Source: Cyclobacterium amurskyense (GTDB taxonomy: Bacteria; Bacteroidota; Bacteroidia; Cytophagales; Cyclobacteriaceae). From it: a stretch of DNA of 64,000 nucleotides. The translations under genes and the position numbers were made by a program. The notes below the pieces were generated by a model. It did no database searches and was not told the DNA's origin. It saw only the letters and a program-made list of their open reading frames with translations. Shown in pieces: positions 28,345-37,676 of this stretch. The DNA lies in contig NZ_CP012040.1 in the NCBI RefSeq assembly GCF_001050135.1, positions 2,515,001 through 2,579,000 of the forward strand, read 5' to 3'. Position 1 is the stretch's first letter. Every line of letters starts with the position of its first letter.

Positions 28345-30165
28345 TCTCACTGACTTTTCCCTCCTAACTTCCTTTTCAGAAGTTCCTACATCCTTCTGTT
28401 ACAAAGAACGAAACTGGATTCTTCAAGAATGACCCTTTAGAGCGCACAGGCACGAAATTTATTTTTCTGAATTTTCACGATTCCTTAAGATGTACTGTTG
28501 GCTGCAGTAAAAAAAATTCCATTGTCGATTCTTTCTGTAGTGAGTTGACTCCTCCTTAACTTACTGCAACGGAATCATGCTCATCCCTACTACAAACACT
28601 TGAACTTTCAGGAGCAGCTAAAGCCTTACGCTATAAAGGACGAAATCGGGTTCCTTCAAGAATGACCCTATAGAGCATCCAGGCACGGAATTTTTTTATC
28701 TAAATTTTCACGATTCCTTAAGATGTACTGTTGGCTGCAGTGAAAAAAATTCCATTGTCGATTCTTTCTGTAGTGAGTTGACTCCTCCTTAACTTACTGC
28801 AACGGAATCATGCTCATCCCTACTACAAACACTTGAACTTTCAGGAGCAGCTAAAGCCTTACGCTATAAAGGACGAAATCGGGTTCCTTCAAGAATGACC
28901 CTATAGAGCATCCAGGCACGGAATTTTTTTATCTAAATTTTCACGATTCCTTAAGATGTACTGTTGGCTGCAGTAAAAAAAATTCCACTGTCGATTATTT
29001 CTGTAGTGAGTTGACTCCTCCTTAACTTACTGCAACGGAATCATGCTCATCCCTACTACAAACACTTGAACTTTCAGGAGCAGCTAAAGCCTTACGCTAT
29101 AAAGGACGAAATCGGGTTCCTTCAAGAATGACCCTATAGAGCATCCAGGCACGGAATTTTTTTATCTAAATTTTCACGATTCCTTAAGATGTACTGTTGG
29201 CTGCAGTAAAAAAAATTCCACTGTCGATTATTTCTGTAGTGAGTTGACTCCTCCTTAACTTACTGCAACGGAATCATGCTCATCCCTACTACAAACACTT
29301 GAACTTTCAGGAGCAGCTAAAGCCTTACGCTATAAAGGACGAAATCGGGTTCCTTCAAGAATGACCCTATAGAGCATCCAGGCACGGAATTTTTTTATCT
29401 AAATTTTCACGATTCCTTAAGATGTACTGTTGGCTGCAGTGAAAAAAATTCCATTGTCGATTCTTTCTGTAGTGAGTTGACTCCTCCTTAACTTACTGCA
29501 ACGAAATCATGCTCACTCCTACTGCAAACACCTGCACTTTCAGGAGTAGCTACGGCCTTACGCTATAAAGGACGAAATCGGGTTCCTTCAAGAATGACCC
29601 TATAGAGCGCCCAGGCACGGAACTTTTTTTTCTAAATTTTCACGATTCCTTAAGTTGTACTGTTGGCTGCAGTAAAAAAAATTCCACTGTCGATTCTTTC
29701 TGTAGTGAGTTGACTCCTCCTTAACTTACTGCAACGAAATCATGCTCACTCCTTCTACAAACACCTGCACTTTCAGGAGTACCTAAAGCCTTACGCTATA
29801 AAGGACGAAATCGGGTTCCTTCAAGAATGACCCTATAGAGCGCCCAGGCACGGAACTTTTTTTTCTGAATTTTCACGATTCCTTAAGATGTACTGTTGGC
29901 TGCAGTAAAAAAAATTCCACTGTCGATTCTTTCTGTAGTGAGTAGACTTCTGCTTAACTTACTACAACTGAATTACCTTTGCCCCCACTGCAAACCATGC
30001 AATTCCAGAAATAACCACAACCTTCCGTTATACAGGACGAAATCGGGATTTTCGGAAAACCGCCAATACAAGCCATATGCACGGAATTTTTTTTCCTAAA
30101 TTTTCGCAATTCCTTAAGAACTGCTGACTGATGCAATAAAAAGATTCTGCAGTTAGTAGTTCCTG
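28345..30165. repeat. Array of about eight 233-bp tandem repeats, non-coding
   Basis: Landmark CTTCAAGAAT occurs at 28421, 28654, 28887, 29120, 29353, 29586 and 29819, each exactly 233 bp apart, and a degenerate eighth copy follows near 30052. The central copies are almost identical while the outermost ones are diverged. Each central unit has an 11-bp perfect inverted repeat (for example 28687-28697 and 28743-28753, GGAATTTTTTT) and a second pair GCAGTRA/TTACTGC. No open frame is conserved through the units. It may be an origin or partition array, a set of small RNA genes, or satellite-like DNA. Confidence 0.9.
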
Positions 30166-30397
30166 AAAAACGTAATATCCCAAGTACTTTTCAAAATCTT
30201 CATTATATAACTAATAATTTATAAACACTATTTAGTATTTAAAAAACTATATAGGGGTATAAAATTCACCCTTTTAAAACAAAAAAATTTGATTTTATTC
30301 TAATTAAAATGGGATAGCTAAAATAAATATACTAGTTTGGCAAGAACAAAATTACTGCATTAGCAGCATAATATTATTCACCACATTTTCAGTAAAA

Positions 30398-32239
30398 ATG
30401 ACTATACTTTCTTCTTCTGCTCCTTATGGCACCACCATAATTCATAGGCAAGCTCCAGGTTCTACTTTCATTGACATTTCTCATCTTAAACCCAATTCTA
30501 TTATCGATAAGGGAAAAACAGGATGTGGTGCAACTACTGGCTTTTTGAATAATGATGAAGCCATGATTATGGTAATGCCTTATATAATGAACATTGACAA
30601 TAAATTCTTTCAATACAACGATCGATACTTGCCAGGAAAAATTAATAAAAAAATGTTCAGATTCCATTCAAATATTCATGATGTTAAATTCCCGGTGAGC
30701 CTTTTGGGATTTGATAAAGAGAGAGCTATGGAGGAGTTTAAAGAATATTTGGAGAACTGTAAAAAGTCAGGATCACCTCCTAAAATATTGGTCACACCAG
30801 ATTCTTTACCAATAGTAATGGATGAGATAATACCAAAGGACTTTACCTTTGTTTGGGATGAAATACACTCATTGATATTGAATTATAAACTACGACATGT
30901 GGCAATGAACAATATATTAAATAATTTTAAAAAATTTAAAAACTTTTATCTTATATCTACGACAATTTCAGAAAGAGATTATTGGCCTGAAGAATTAAAA
31001 ACAATACCTGTTCAAAATGTAGTGTGGGAAAATGAAAATATTTTAAAAGCAAAAATGGTGCTTACCAATTCTTATGATAATTCATTAATTTATTTAATCA
31101 GATATTTTATAGATTCAGGTTGCATTGAAAATTGTTATATATTTATAAATAACGTAAGGGGAATTGAAAAATTAATAAAAAAGTGCAAATTAAAGGAATC
31201 AGATTATAGTGCTATATATAGTCAAAGTAGAGTTGAAAATATAAAAAGGTGGATCCCTAACTGTGAGCCAACTAAGATTACATTTATTACTTCTGTAGGT
31301 TATGAGTCAATCGACATAGTGGACGAGAATGCAATACCCTTTGTAGCTACAAATACTAGAATATCAACTACAATTGTGAATCCATATATAGATATAGTAC
31401 AAATGATTGGTAGATTTAGAAATACTAAATATAAAGGAGTAATAGTCCACATACTTCAATTCTCTAAAAAGGCCAATATTTTTAATGTAGATAAAACCAA
31501 TGCAGAAATAAATGCTAATATATTATATGAAAATGAAAAGTTGGAAGTAGAAATAAAATGTATACGTTCTAAAAATGAGGGTCAAGGGCTTAATTTTCAT
31601 ATATGGGATAATGGTTTAAAAAAATATAGACCAGATCCAGAACTTAAAAAATATTATATTTACACATGTTTAAAACGAAGTCAATATATATCAAAAAATA
31701 AATTAACGGAAGCATATAAAAATGGAGGGTTTCACTTGTCGGACATAACATGTTCTTTTTCAAATTTATACCATTATTCGATTCTACCAAACAGCTTTAA
31801 AAAAACTGTGCAGGAGTTAAATAAAATTGACGAAATGGTTGGACAAGATAATCATTGGTTTGAGTTTTTTTATAGAAAGGCTATAAATAAATACCCATTC
31901 TTGGAACCCGCTTTGAAATATTTTGGCTATGAATGGATGGAGAAAAAGAAATATGACACGAAATTTTTAAGAATGAAGTTTAAAAACTATCCAAAAAGAT
32001 TGATAAATGATCCAGATCCCTTAAAAATATTTATTTTAAAAATGGATAAGTTTGATAAAAAAGAAAAAATTTCTATAGAAACATATAAATCTATTTTTCA
32101 TTTGATGGAAATTGAAATGGGCTTTTCATTTTTTACTACTGCTTCTGATTTAAAAAAATATTATAATATAACTAAAACACATATTTATGATAAAGGTAAG
32201 AAAACTTCAGCGTACATTTTAGGAAATAGAATTATATAA
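30398..32239 (+). CDS. SF2-type helicase of the island
   Basis: 613 residues. Walker A is seen as DKGKTGCGATT (about 37-47), Walker B as VWDEIHSL (about 150-157), motif III-like LISTTIS, and motif VI as VQMIGRFRNTKYKG (about 327-340). The second RecA-like domain includes ITFITSVGYESIDIVDE. The C-terminal 250 residues are basic and of unknown fold. The IDKGKTGCG motif with small distances resembles helicase-like proteins of Bacteroidota integrative elements. It is very AT-rich, more than the flanks, which fits recent transfer. It sits 230 bp after the repeat array, which could be its DNA target. Confidence 0.7.
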   Translation: MTILSSSAPYGTTIIHRQAPGSTFIDISHLKPNSIIDKGKTGCGATTGFLNNDEAMIMVMPYIMNIDNKFFQYNDRYLPGKINKKMFRFHSNIHDVKFPVSLLGFDKERAMEEFKEYLENCKKSGSPPKILVTPDSLPIVMDEIIPKDFTFVWDEIHSLILNYKLRHVAMNNILNNFKKFKNFYLISTTISERDYWPEELKTIPVQNVVWENENILKAKMVLTNSYDNSLIYLIRYFIDSGCIENCYIFINNVRGIEKLIKKCKLKESDYSAIYSQSRVENIKRWIPNCEPTKITFITSVGYESIDIVDENAIPFVATNTRISTTIVNPYIDIVQMIGRFRNTKYKGVIVHILQFSKKANIFNVDKTNAEINANILYENEKLEVEIKCIRSKNEGQGLNFHIWDNGLKKYRPDPELKKYYIYTCLKRSQYISKNKLTEAYKNGGFHLSDITCSFSNLYHYSILPNSFKKTVQELNKIDEMVGQDNHWFEFFYRKAINKYPFLEPALKYFGYEWMEKKKYDTKFLRMKFKNYPKRLINDPDPLKIFILKMDKFDKKEKISIETYKSIFHLMEIEMGFSFFTTASDLKKYYNITKTHIYDKGKKTSAYILGNRII

Positions 32240-32325
32240 AAAAAATTTATTTATTATTTATGGTTTTAAATTTTTTTAATGTATCTTAATATTTGGATTA
32301 ACAATCCTGAAAGTGTGGTAACTTT

Positions 32326-32360
32326 AAAGATCCGATTGAAATAGTCGGGTCTTTTTTTTT
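32326..32360 (+). terminator. Terminator after the helicase gene
   Basis: AAAGATCCGATT (32326-32337) pairs over 12 positions, two of them G-T, with 32343-32354; loop GAAAT; then a T-run. Confidence 0.85.
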
Positions 32361-32597
32361 ATATATTGTCGATTTTTATAATATTATACCAATACTGTTT
32401 TACCGGAGTTGCCCTAAATTAATTATTTTTTAAATCCATAATTTGATGGTTTTATTACCAATTTATCAATAATAGCATCAGTAATCACCGATTAAAATAA
32501 AGTCATATTTTTATTATATAACTTAAAAATTGAAACCTACTGATCCCTAACGAAATGACACTGTTGTCCTAGTCAAATTAATTTAAATCAAATTATT

Positions 32598-33089
32598 ATG
32601 ACGAAGACAGATTATTTCAAGGGTTGCACCTCCCTAGATGAGGCAAGAAAAATGTATTACCGCTTAGCGATGAAATTCCACCCTGATAAAGGAGGTGACG
32701 AGGAGCTTTTTAAAGACCTGGTCAACCAGTTTCATTCTTTTAAACCAAGTCAATTCAAATATGAAAAGGAGTTTGATGATTGGAGTTCACAGGCCTTTTC
32801 TTCAATTATTGAGGCACTTATGGAAATTCCTGATCTTACTATTGAGATTTGTGGATCTTGGATTTGGATTTCTGGGAAGACCAGGCAATATAAGGAACGA
32901 ATAAAATCTATTAGGACCAATGTCCACTACAAGCGAGGATTTTCCGCAAAAAAGAAATTGTGGTATTTCTCTCCCGAGGGCTACCGTAAAAAATCCGCTG
33001 ATGAATTGGACATGGAGTCCATTCGTAACATTTACGGAACTGAGGAGTTCCGCAGCCCTCCACAAAAAGCCATTAAAGATCGAGGGTAG
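32598..33089 (+). CDS. J-domain protein
   Basis: 163 residues. Residues 1-45 are a J-domain with the HPD motif in KFHPDKGGDEELF (about 28-40), which stimulates DnaK-type Hsp70 ATPase. The rest (SSIIEALMEIPDLTIEICGS, WFSPEGYRK-like WYFSPEGYRKK) has no G/F or zinc-finger region, so it is a class III J-protein; similar proteins occur in Bacteroidota phages and integrative elements, possibly for replisome remodelling, as lambda uses DnaJ. It follows the helicase with its own leader, and a strong hairpin comes after. Confidence 0.8.
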   Translation: MTKTDYFKGCTSLDEARKMYYRLAMKFHPDKGGDEELFKDLVNQFHSFKPSQFKYEKEFDDWSSQAFSSIIEALMEIPDLTIEICGSWIWISGKTRQYKERIKSIRTNVHYKRGFSAKKKLWYFSPEGYRKKSADELDMESIRNIYGTEEFRSPPQKAIKDRG

Positions 33090-33108
33090 TTTTGTTACGC
33101 ACTTGTAT

Positions 33109-33146
33109 CCCACCATTTTTAATTTTAAGTAATTAAAAATGGTGGG
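33109..33146. terminator. Long perfect hairpin after the J-domain gene
   Basis: 16-bp perfect stem (33109-33124 with 33131-33146), loop TTAAGT. The T-run is inside the stem on both strands, so it may act bidirectionally. Confidence 0.7.
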
Positions 33147-33949
33147 TAATATTTGTTAGCGCTGTACTTGGGGGATTTACAAATAGCGGGAATACCATAA
33201 TGCAGTGAAAGGAATGTACACTCAAACATATAGGCTTTTCCTGTTTATACATTTGTATGTTTAAGGTGGAGAATGGAGCTATCATTTATCAATGTTAACC
33301 TTTTCCCTATTCCATATACCACGCCATTTTTAGAATATGTCCCTTAGAAACAGACCCATACTATAAAAACACCCCCGTACCTGAACAAACGGGAAAGCCC
33401 CCCGGCACTTTCCACTATAAAAACTAACAAACTGGCTTAAAAAGATATTTATTTATGCAATATTGTTGCATTTAAAAACCTTCATTCAAGTATATAAACA
33501 CAGATAGATTTTAGATTTTTTTAAGTATACAACTCTGGCTTTTTAGGGGTGGATTATACACACTATCGCCTAATTGGTATGGTTAATTATCACAGTCAAT
33601 TAAAATTTGACACACTTTCAGCTTGAAATCAGTATCTTTCTTCACGTGGTTTACGATTTATAACCAATTCAATTCAATGATTTATTTTATAATGGTATCG
33701 AACCATTATAAAATAAGCTTGGTATATCGGAGAATCTGTGGTACTCAAAACGTTCTTCACTCCGAAAAAAGCAAATTTCCACACCTTAAAACGCTCCACA
33801 AAAAAATGGTGCCGTGATGAGTTAATTATTTTTATTACACTCCTAGAATTAAGGAGAGTTTGCAGGGTATCACCGAACCATTTTTTTGCTCCACTTTTTT
33901 AGCCCCCCACTTCCCAATTTGCTTTATTCTACGTTCGACATTCCTCCGT
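33147..33949. other. Island stretch without supported gene
   Basis: About 800 AT-rich bases with only short unlikely frames. The right end passes into the GC-rich structured region. Confidence 0.4.
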
Positions 33950-34183
33950 TCCTCGATTCGGCTGTTCCTAATTTCATTTTTGTTGGTCAGGCCCCCGGCA
34001 GGTAGGCAAAATGAAATCCCTCAGCCATTGTTTGGCTCGCCTGCGTCCCTCATTACGCACGTTCAGTCACACTATCGTGCTTCTCCTGAACGGCTCCATT
34101 CGGACTCGCAGGCGGCTCGCATCCTACCCTTAACCCTGCCGCCATTTTTCTATCCCCTCGCCCCGGGATCAACCGGGGTTTTT
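33950..34183 (+). ncRNA. GC-rich structured RNA candidate
   Basis: Much richer in GC than its surroundings. Plus-strand structure: ATTTCATTTT (33971-33980) pairs with 34008-34017; GCCTGCG (34039-34045) pairs with CGCAGGC (34107-34113) enclosing CGTTCAG (34060-34066) with CTGAACG (34086-34092); finally CCCCGG (34161-34166) with CCGGGG (34173-34178) and a T-run, i.e. an intrinsic terminator. An open frame of 116 codons crosses it but its product is low-complexity and unlikely. It could be a regulatory RNA or a transfer-origin region of the island. Confidence 0.5.
34161..34183 (+). terminator. Terminator of the structured RNA candidate
   Basis: CCCCGG, loop GATCAA, CCGGGG, then TTTTT. Confidence 0.75.
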
Positions 34184-34210
34184 AAAGGAGCTAGACACTT
34201 TCTCATTTAA

Positions 34211-34662
34211 AAGCCTCCTATAATTGTTACAGCATGGCATGTAGCACAATACCCACAATTCATCGTTTACTATTCAGAATCTTTCTTATATTAAATTCCA
34301 AAAAATTTGAAAAGGAATTCATTAGAAATGGAAACTCCAAACGATAGCATAGTAATTATTGAATAATAGGGAAGGAAAAGGAAAGTTTCAAACTTTTCAT
34401 AAAGCTTCTTATATTAGGGTAACTGTTAGTAATCGTCTAATTTATAGAAAATAGAAATTCTTCATTGGAAATGACGATCTCAACCTATTCCTTCTAGCGA
34501 GTTTCAAGAAACTAAACAGTCAGCATACGCTTAGCTAGAACAAAGGTAAATTAACATGAATGAAGCAAAACCTATATTAGTTGCTAAAGTCTACTCCCTA
34601 CGAGAAACTTACTCCTAAAACATTGGTTTTATTTGCGGTTTTTGTTTAGACTGATATAAATC
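34211..34662. other. Intergenic stretch downstream of the rSAM gene
   Basis: 450 AT-rich bases, with no gene, clear terminator or repeat. Confidence 0.4.
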
Positions 34663-35814
34663 TTATTTAATACTGTAAGTTTTTTCCAGGTCTGATAGAA
34701 CAATGTCTATGGGAGTTTTAATTGTATTTTTACAAAAAATAGTCTCAGTACTCTTAAATGTGCCAGTTTCATAAAATTTATTTGAAGGAGCTCCACCACC
34801 ACAAACTTTAAAATACGAGCAAGTCTCTTTACACATTTCTACACCTTTATTAATTCCCTCAGAAATTTTATTATAGTTTTTTTTAGTTAAGACGTCTACA
34901 AAACTATCACGCATCACATTTCCTAAAATAAAGTTGTTAAACTCAGGACTTGTTTGCCCTAACAATTCAGGTGAAAAAGAAGTAAAATCTCCATTAATAT
35001 CAATACTTATTATTCCAAATGTATTTAACATATGGCTTCGAGGAATTGTCGTTTCGAGTGTATTGTTTGAGGATATTGGAGAACCAATAATTTTCTGAAA
35101 GGCAGATTCAAACTCTCTTACAATAACTTTTCCCTTGTTCTGTTTTTGTAACGTAAAAATTCTTTCAAAAAACCTTTTTACCTTTATCTCACTTGTCACA
35201 TCAATTGATGAGGTGATATTGACACCTTCAATTTCCTCAATATTAAAGCCAACTCTCTGAATATTATTATTTAAAAAAAAATTAAAAATTTTGTCTGGAT
35301 AATTTAATGAATATGCTGTTACAACAGCAATAGCATGGAAATCTATATCATGTTCTTTCAGCAATTTGATTCCTCTCATTGTCTCAGCATGGGAGCCCTT
35401 CCCATTTCGCTTTACTCTATATTTATCATGAATAAAATCGGGCCCATCAACACTTATCCCAATCCTTATCTTATTCTGTTTGATAAAACTACACCATTTA
35501 TCTGTAAGTAAGGTGCCATTTGTTTGGAAGGAATGTGATACAACGATATTTGGAGGAGTATGTTCGTTAATAATATCAAATATTTTACTGTAGTAATTTT
35601 CATTAATTGCCATAGGCTCCCCAGCATGCCAAACAACTGTAAAATCATTTTTTACCAAATCAGACTGATAAATACGCTCAAATATTTTATTAACAATAGT
35701 AAGGGAAATCTTATTTTTATCGCCTCTATTAGGTAGGTAGCAATATTGACAATTGATATTGCAAAAAGGAGAACCTTGTATTATTAACAAATCAAGCGGG
35801 CCTATGTCGCTCAT
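34663..35814 (-). CDS. grrM: Radical SAM/SPASM peptide maturase, GrrM/OscB-like
   Basis: 383 residues. The radical-SAM cluster motif is C18-x3-C22-x2-C25 in FCNINCQYCYLPNR. The partial TIM barrel includes VVWHAGEPM and IGISVDGP. A SPASM-type C-terminus has Cys328, 332, 338 and 361 (MCKETCSYFKVCGGG ... IFCKN) for auxiliary 4Fe-4S clusters. The opening IGPLDLLIIQGSPFCN and the CGGGAPSNK/F-rich end are those of the GrrM/OscB maturases, which make three-residue cyclophanes by joining an aromatic ring to the beta-carbon of the residue two positions on. It starts 11 nt after the precursor gene, whose C-terminus offers exactly such motifs. It is the last gene of a three-gene operon. Confidence 0.85.
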   Translation of the reverse strand: MSDIGPLDLLIIQGSPFCNINCQYCYLPNRGDKNKISLTIVNKIFERIYQSDLVKNDFTVVWHAGEPMAINENYYSKIFDIINEHTPPNIVVSHSFQTNGTLLTDKWCSFIKQNKIRIGISVDGPDFIHDKYRVKRNGKGSHAETMRGIKLLKEHDIDFHAIAVVTAYSLNYPDKIFNFFLNNNIQRVGFNIEEIEGVNITSSIDVTSEIKVKRFFERIFTLQKQNKGKVIVREFESAFQKIIGSPISSNNTLETTIPRSHMLNTFGIISIDINGDFTSFSPELLGQTSPEFNNFILGNVMRDSFVDVLTKKNYNKISEGINKGVEMCKETCSYFKVCGGGAPSNKFYETGTFKSTETIFCKNTIKTPIDIVLSDLEKTYSIK

Positions 35815-35825
35815 ATTAAAAAGAT

Positions 35826-36158
35826 TTAAAAATTACTGAATTTTTGCCAATTGCTAAAGTCATTCCAATTATTCCAATTTCGCCAATCATTCCACTTTAC
35901 CCAGTTGTTCCAGTTATTCCAATTACCCCAATTACCCCAATTTATCCAATTACTGTTGAGAGTAAAAGTAGGGAAATCAATTTTGCTTTTTGTGGCTTCT
36001 TTATCTTTTAAATCTTCTTTTATAGCTTCTCTAATATTCAAAATTCGTATATCTATTTCATGTTCAGAATTGACTCTAGAATCCTTAGCATTTAACTCTA
36101 TGTTATTACTAAATAAGGAAGCAACTATAAAAGCTAATAATTTTGATATTTTTTTCAT
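35826..36158 (-). CDS. RiPP precursor with 13 aromatic-X-(N/D/K) triplets
   Basis: 110 residues. Residues 1-24 look like a Sec signal (MKKISKLLAFIVASLFSNN). Residues 25-70 are a charged helical leader. From residue 71 to the last residue, 110, every third residue is aromatic: Trp at 71, 74, 77, 80, 83, 86, 89, 92, 95, 98 and 104, Phe at 101, 107 and 110. The residue after-next is Asn, Asp or Lys each time (WGNWGNWNNWNNWVKWND). This is the substrate pattern for cyclophane-forming radical SAM enzymes. Its start overlaps the DUF2911 stop by ATGA and the maturase gene follows 11 nt later. At the DNA level it is a 9-bp repeat (35829-35948). The mature product is probably exported. Confidence 0.85.
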   Translation of the reverse strand: MKKISKLLAFIVASLFSNNIELNAKDSRVNSEHEIDIRILNIREAIKEDLKDKEATKSKIDFPTFTLNSNWINWGNWGNWNNWNNWVKWNDWRNWNNWNDFSNWQKFSNF

Positions 36159-37114
36159 TCTCTAGGTAAATTTGAATTGTCAATATTTAACGAATTATAT
36201 TTACGAATGTTTTCCTCTAACAAATTAGCTACATGTAAAGGCATACCGGTTGTCGATCCTAAAGCATGGGCATCTTTTGCATATTTAGAGGCTGAATCAT
36301 ATTGTGACAAAACAGCGTACAAGTCACTTTTAATTTTTAAATTTTCAAAGGTTTCCTGAATATCAAGAGACTTATCAATTAGACCCATTGAGTACAACGC
36401 ATAGTCTTTGTCCTCTGTGAAAACACAATAATTACCTATGGATAAATAATCCCGCCATAGAAGAGAGTCTGGTTGTTCATTATTTTCTATAAATTTCTTA
36501 ATATTATTCCATGATGTAGTTTTGTCAAAATCAATTGGAATCTCAATAGTCTTTTCAGCCCAGCTAAGTTTTAGAATTGTTGAATAACTATTTACCTTAG
36601 AAAAGGTAAAAGTCATTGTCTCTACAAAAGGTGAATTTATTGCATCTGCATCAAATCTAAGAACATCTTCGTTTTCATCATACAAATGAATTCCAAAAAG
36701 ATTTATATTTTTATTAAAGATAATAGTCCAAGGTAAATTTTTCCTAGGTATAACAAAAAATGAGTAATCTCCCTTAGGAATTGGCTTACCACCAACTCTA
36801 GCGTTATTAGAGATTCGAAATGTAGAAGCACCCTCAGCACCAGCCCTCCAAAGACTGTCCCATAATACTACATCTCCCCAAATTGTTCTATTATTAACAC
36901 TCGGTCTAAAATAACTAATAAAAATATCAGAAGTTCCAATTACTTGCGAAACTGACGCAAACTGACTTTTGGTAGGAAGTCTAAGATTAGAATTTTCAAC
37001 AAGTGATATTTTGTTATTTTCTATCTTTTCATTGTTCTCCATACTTGATTTATTACAGGAAAGGAGAAAAAACAAAATACTCAAACATAAAATTAAGCTT
37101 ATTGTGTTTTTCAT
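36155..37114 (-). CDS. DUF2911 lipoprotein, first gene of the RiPP operon
   Basis: 319 residues from the ATG at 37114, chosen because it starts the lipoprotein signal (LILCLSILFFLLSC); an ATG at 37135 would add seven residues. Residues about 40-190 match DUF2911 (SQVIGTSDIFISYFRPSVN, GDVVLWDSLWRAGAEGAST, KPIPKGDYSFFVIPR, WTIIFNKN). The rest is helical, TPR-like (MGLIDKSLDIQETF, VLSQYDSASKYAKDAHALG). DUF2911 has no established chemistry. Its stop overlaps the precursor start, so translation is probably coupled. It may bind, release or protect against the peptide outside the cytoplasm, which is inference. Confidence 0.75.
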   Translation of the reverse strand: MKNTISLILCLSILFFLLSCNKSSMENNEKIENNKISLVENSNLRLPTKSQFASVSQVIGTSDIFISYFRPSVNNRTIWGDVVLWDSLWRAGAEGASTFRISNNARVGGKPIPKGDYSFFVIPRKNLPWTIIFNKNINLFGIHLYDENEDVLRFDADAINSPFVETMTFTFSKVNSYSTILKLSWAEKTIEIPIDFDKTTSWNNIKKFIENNEQPDSLLWRDYLSIGNYCVFTEDKDYALYSMGLIDKSLDIQETFENLKIKSDLYAVLSQYDSASKYAKDAHALGSTTGMPLHVANLLEENIRKYNSLNIDNSNLPRE

Positions 37115-37601
37115 CTTTAGTTTATTTATAAGCAATATAAATTAATTTCTGATTTAATTTAATATTTTCTATAGTTTTTTTAGACTTTGTTCAGTTATAT
37201 TACAATATGCAGGCAAAGCGATCAAAAAAACCCAAATTTACTATTTAATATGTTGTCCATTGGCTTTTGCCGCTAACAGAGACCATAAAAATGGGCTAAA
37301 AAACAAAATCTTAACCGCATCAACTGACAGAACAATTCCCCTAAAAGATTGTGGTTATTTTTTAAAAACTTTTTTCCTCCAAAATTATGTAAGTATCTGA
37401 TATTACTACTACCTTACTTTCGCATCCTTTCCTTAAGTCTGTCACCATTTGTCAAAACCCATACCACCGGATTAATGCGGATTTTTAAAGAACAGGTCGG
37501 TTGATGCGGATTAAGATTTATTGTATTATAATGAATGTATTGAAAATGGCCTTAATGTTTATTTTCATCTCCAATGCAAAAGTAACAACTGGCCAGAACC
37601 C
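37115..37601. other. Upstream region of the RiPP operon
   Basis: Holds the promoter side of the DUF2911 gene. A -7-like CAAATTTA (TAAATTTG on the minus strand) lies near 37229, but no matching -33 element is at the usual distance. No gene is supported. Confidence 0.35.
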
Positions 37602-37676
37602 GTCAAGGGTAATATGAACGACCTGCCGCAGGCGCAACACAGGTCGCCCTTGACTGAACCTGTCCAACATGTTGGA
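37602..37676. repeat. Nested palindromic element
   Basis: GTCAAGGG (37602-37609) pairs with CCCTTGAC (37647-37654), enclosing CGACCTG (37619-37625) with CAGGTCG (37640-37646). A second palindrome TCCAACATGTTGGA lies at 37663-37676. It is GC-rich within AT-rich DNA and lies in an otherwise open 85-codon plus-strand frame (37521-37778), so it looks like an inserted REP-type element or a small structured RNA. Confidence 0.6.

Noticed and set aside
28345..30165. CRISPR array
   Set aside because: The unit is 233 bp and repeats throughout; there are no short repeats separated by unique spacers and no cas genes.
33860..34210. 116-codon plus-strand ORF in the GC-rich region
   Set aside because: Low-complexity, Ser/Pro/Arg-rich product with no domain; strong nested hairpins and a terminator explain the region better as RNA or a DNA site.
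35851..36165. Plus-strand frame over the RiPP precursor (FQLFQFRQSF... repeats)
   Set aside because: It is the antisense shadow of the 9-bp repeats in the precursor; the minus-strand frame has signal, leader, operon context and matching enzyme.
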